The notes under the pieces are model-generated. The model had not been told where the DNA came from. It saw nothing but the letters and a program-made list of their open reading frames with translations, and made no database searches. From Sphaeroforma sirkka (Eukaryota > Opisthokonta > Ichthyosporea > Ichthyophonida): 23,402 nt of DNA. The DNA lies in the NCBI GenBank assembly GCA_001586965.3, contig LUCW03001387.1, forward strand, positions 1 through 23,402. Reading direction: 5' to 3'. The position numbers and the translations under genes are program-made. Shown one piece after another: positions 20,601 through 23,402 of the stretch (position 1 is its first letter; the number at the start of each line of letters is the position of its first letter).

Positions 20601-22975
20601 AGTTGTATTTCTGCGTGTGGACACGACACAGATTCTTACCTGATAATTAGCGAGGCCTCCATAGAAATGAAGCACGCTTTGGGAGAATATACGATGTCAA
20701 AGGATCGTCCAAGTTGGTGACGGATTTTGATAGCTCGGATAGCGCACCACTCTCAACCAAAAATTGATAGATGGTGGGGGAAGCACTCATCTACTTTCAA
20801 TGAGAAAAATTGAACATGAGTGATTTCCAAGAGACCATAGTTAAAGTGGTGTGCGTGCACTCTCGGGTGTTTGGGTTTGGTGCGCGGTAGACATGTAGAC
20901 GTGGCTCCCAAATAGTTTCGTACTAGTGGAGTCGAACGGGGACAACTAACTCTGTCAATGCAAGGACACCCGTGGGGGAATTTTTTATTTTGATATGCGG
21001 AGGCAACACCCAGAAAGCTGCTACTAGCTCATGTCTGTCTCAGATCATATTTCTTTATTGATGTAGCCCCATCTGCATTGTCCTCCCACCAGGGAGATAT
21101 TGTAAGCACAACATCACACACAAATACAATGCATGGATACAAGTCAATACACCTATTACTACACGTACAGATTACTGACTTCACTATCGCTACATCATTT
21201 GCTCTGGATTCTGGGAACCAACGAAGTACAAACAAGACTGGTTCAAAAACTATGTGCCAATGTAGCAGACTGCGTGCAAGTACAACGTTGTAAAACGTTT
21301 TAGGAGCGTACAACACTGAGTGAAAATTGTATTACGCGACTGACAGCGCGTGAGAAACAATTTTCGTGCGTCTTGTACACACTCCCCCATTTCCAGGATT
21401 CTTGTAGTCTTGATAAGGCACAAATTTAAAAGTACAGCATTTGCATTCATACGAACGGCTGCATGGCCCCAACACGCAGACAACAACCTGATTATACTCC
21501 AATCAACCAGAAAGTCCAGCCACTGGCATTCGTGTGTTGCGTACACATAGAACAGTACATAACAAGCAGGTGCATATACGTACCTCTGCAAACAACCGCA
21601 CAACGCTAACGCGCAATAAGGGATCGTCCGTCAGCAGATCGGCTTTGACTCTGTCCAGCAGATGCACGCGTTCAAAATTCCTTAAAGCCTTCGAGGAGAT
21701 CGTCGCCGCGCCCACCACCGCATCATAGGCCGTATTATTCAAAAAAATAAAGTTTCATTGAGGTTTATAAGGCTGTGTTAATGGGGAATTGACAGACTGT
21801 ATTGCACAATCTTAGTTGTGAAGACGATCGTAATTAGGGAGCACGCATTGAAACGATAGAATGCTTATATTATGTGTGGTGACGAAATTAATGGTGCGGA
21901 TTACTAGAGATAGGAACCTTTCTAGCCGTTCTATGTACCTTCACTTTGATATTCAATTCAGCACAACGATTCAACCAAGATCACTCGTGACTAAGGCCTA
22001 AATACAACTTATCCATGTATCACCTCTCACACGCCCACTCACCCCTGAACTGGGTCACATCGTCATGCAAAGCGGGATCCATGAGATCGTTCAGAATAGC
22101 CGTGACCTCCGACCCACACAGATACTCTAAGCCTGAATCTGTCCACGCCAGGGCTGGCCACTATGCCCGCGGCGGCTGGGCAATAGCCACCTCTTCGTGG
22201 CTGATATATACCAGCGCTTCGCCGAGTATATCAGTCTCTTGAAGTGGTGCTACATGCTTATCTGTGGTCACCAATCTTTGATCTGATCGAGACATAGCAG
22301 TTTCACATCGGAAGCTGAAGACGCAAGCCCCAGAACGAAGAAAAACCTATGTTCGTCTCAGTCATCAGTGTATCCACAGACAGGCCGTTCAAAACTGCAT
22401 GTGAGCAAATACAGGGCAACACATATTTATTTGAGTATATATATACATGTTTATGTCTGTGACTGTGTATTGGTATGTAGCGACATACCAAAATCCAAAA
22501 GAAGGTGCACAATTTTAGTTAAATCCACAGTACCAACTGATAACTGTGCGTCGTGCAAAGCTGTGTAGGCGAACAGTGGATTAACTATGGAGGTAATTAT
22601 ATGATGCAGTTCGTGTACAGCGCCCTGGGGATAGCTTCCCAGGCAAATCCCACGCCCGATGGTGGTATAGTCACCTGCTACTTTGCAGCAGGTGAGCCTA
22701 CTGGCAAGCGCACTCACCTGTCAACCGGCTCAAGTGTTCAAACGGTTATGGAGGATGCACACACACGGCAGTGGAAAACCAACCATATACTTTGAGTTAG
22801 CCAGGCCCATGCCGAGATCTGCATATATCCCTCAAGAGGTAGCTTGATAGCCTACCTTTTCGGAGAACGCTTGCAAGCCGACGGAAGCTGGTCGTCCGAC
22901 AGGTCTCCCAGAAGTTCGAAGAGGGGCAGAAGACCAACTCCTGCTCTATTTCCTCGGTGCGCTGAGGCCTACCAT
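17538..22975 (-). CDS. PSMD5: PSMD5-like proteasome assembly chaperone, many exons
   Basis: The exons, in order, align with animal PSMD5 (S5b), an ARM/HEAT-repeat chaperone that holds Rpt1 during assembly of the 26S proteasome base. Exons: 22856-22975 (LLPLFELLGDLSDDQL); 22489-about 22565 (LTKIVHLLLDF); 22043-22314 (SDVKLLCLDQIK); 21584-about 21740 (RVSVVRLFAE); possibly about 21400-21530; 20640-20790 (PTIYQFLVESGALSEL); 19966-20037 (FARMFKYYLVESNDNMLK); possibly about 19757-19830; 19432-19676 (IGTIGRSKEGLEVM); 18613-18730 (QQLVRQPFEDIK); 18104-18240 (QPGLVESLTDKRNDVSHD); 17538-17615. Most have GT donors and AG acceptors, and several neighbouring pairs join in phase. The best human match is the RQPFEDIK...WGRK/ELVSQPGLVE stretch against SQPFPELH...WAQKLMFNSPGFVE. 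The N-terminal start was not found. One-base frame slips occur in several exons. Confidence 0.72.
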
Positions 22976-23402
22976 CTGTAAAAAAAGATTTTCCATGTAG
23001 CGTACTTTCAATCATTTGGGAGATGATACAAAAGCTAGTTCGCTACCTATCACATGCTGTTATTCGAGGAGCCAACACATGTAATATGCTACCCTGAGAG
23101 GTGAAAGAGGTGTAATCAACATTTAGTAAGAAATCATCGTCTGCGCGCAGGTGTTCGTCGTTTTATGCGTCTATTTAGATACTTTCAAGGAGGTGAGGAC
23201 CGCCTACCAATCTACCTCAGCGGTATCGCTCAACTTGAGTGCCAAACCAACAAAAAACGCGGTTGTCCGATGAAATATACTAAACTGCTGCAGCCCATTA
23301 AGTATCGTAAGATTAATCATTTTGCTGACTCGTCCGGACCTCAATTTTAAGATGGGAGTATTCAAGAAGTCCTGATTAAGTTGGAGTGATCCCTAACACA
23401 AG
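22976..23402. other. Upstream side of the PSMD5-like gene, first exon not found
   Basis: A strong acceptor (T run then ACAG at 22976-22980) shows that an exon must lie further right. The minus strand is open at about 23215-23350, but no match to the start of PSMD5 can be supported. The plus-strand frame at 23165-23350 resembles nothing known to me. Confidence 0.4.

Noticed and set aside
23165-23350. Plus-strand open frame at the right end
   Set aside because: Lys/Arg-rich peptide with no family resemblance that I can defend, and no promoter or splice context visible inside the window.

Overview
The window is eukaryotic nuclear DNA. It has spliced host exons with GT/AG borders, a TATA-box gene and a Ty3/Gypsy-type LTR retrotransposon. 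The organism cannot be fixed from sequence alone. A PSMD5 (26S proteasome chaperone S5b) relative plus a secreted lipocalin/fasciclin protein would fit a unicellular relative of animals or another protist with fairly long introns; this is inference.

Layout. Positions 1-7415 hold one minus-strand Ty3/Gypsy-like element. Its 3' LTR is cut by the left window edge (1-376) and its 5' LTR is complete (6825-7415). Parts in element order are gag (about 6754-5048), a zinc-binding segment (about 5001-4765), aspartic protease, RT, RNase H, a methyltransferase-like domain (2856-2356), and integrase with a GPF module and a chromodomain-like tail. The LTRs are nearly identical, so insertion looks recent, but the coding region is broken in roughly ten places. 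A tRNA-like sequence lies inside its gag region. Positions 7416-10069 are a badly scrambled fossil of the same family. It is followed by an inverted LTR (about 10070-10659), a fragment of LTR plus internal end (10661-11128), and three head-to-tail truncated LTRs (11129-12380).

Positions 12381-15210 are non-coding: partly duplicated unique sequence, an AT-rich low-complexity tract, a GC-rich island (about 14100-14410) and a 34-bp-period repeat.

Positions 15299-17042 (+) encode a secreted lipocalin fused to two FAS1 domains joined by an acidic Pro/Glu/Ser repeat, with a TATA box upstream at 15215-15222. Convergent to it, about 17538-22975 (-) holds a many-exon PSMD5-like gene of ARM/HEAT repeats. 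Its product is expected to chaperone assembly of the proteasome base through Rpt1. The two host genes are not obviously linked in function.

Both host genes carry isolated one- or two-base frame slips inside well-conserved domains. The two LTRs of the element differ mainly in homopolymer lengths. Together this suggests residual long-read assembly errors, with gene decay as the alternative.
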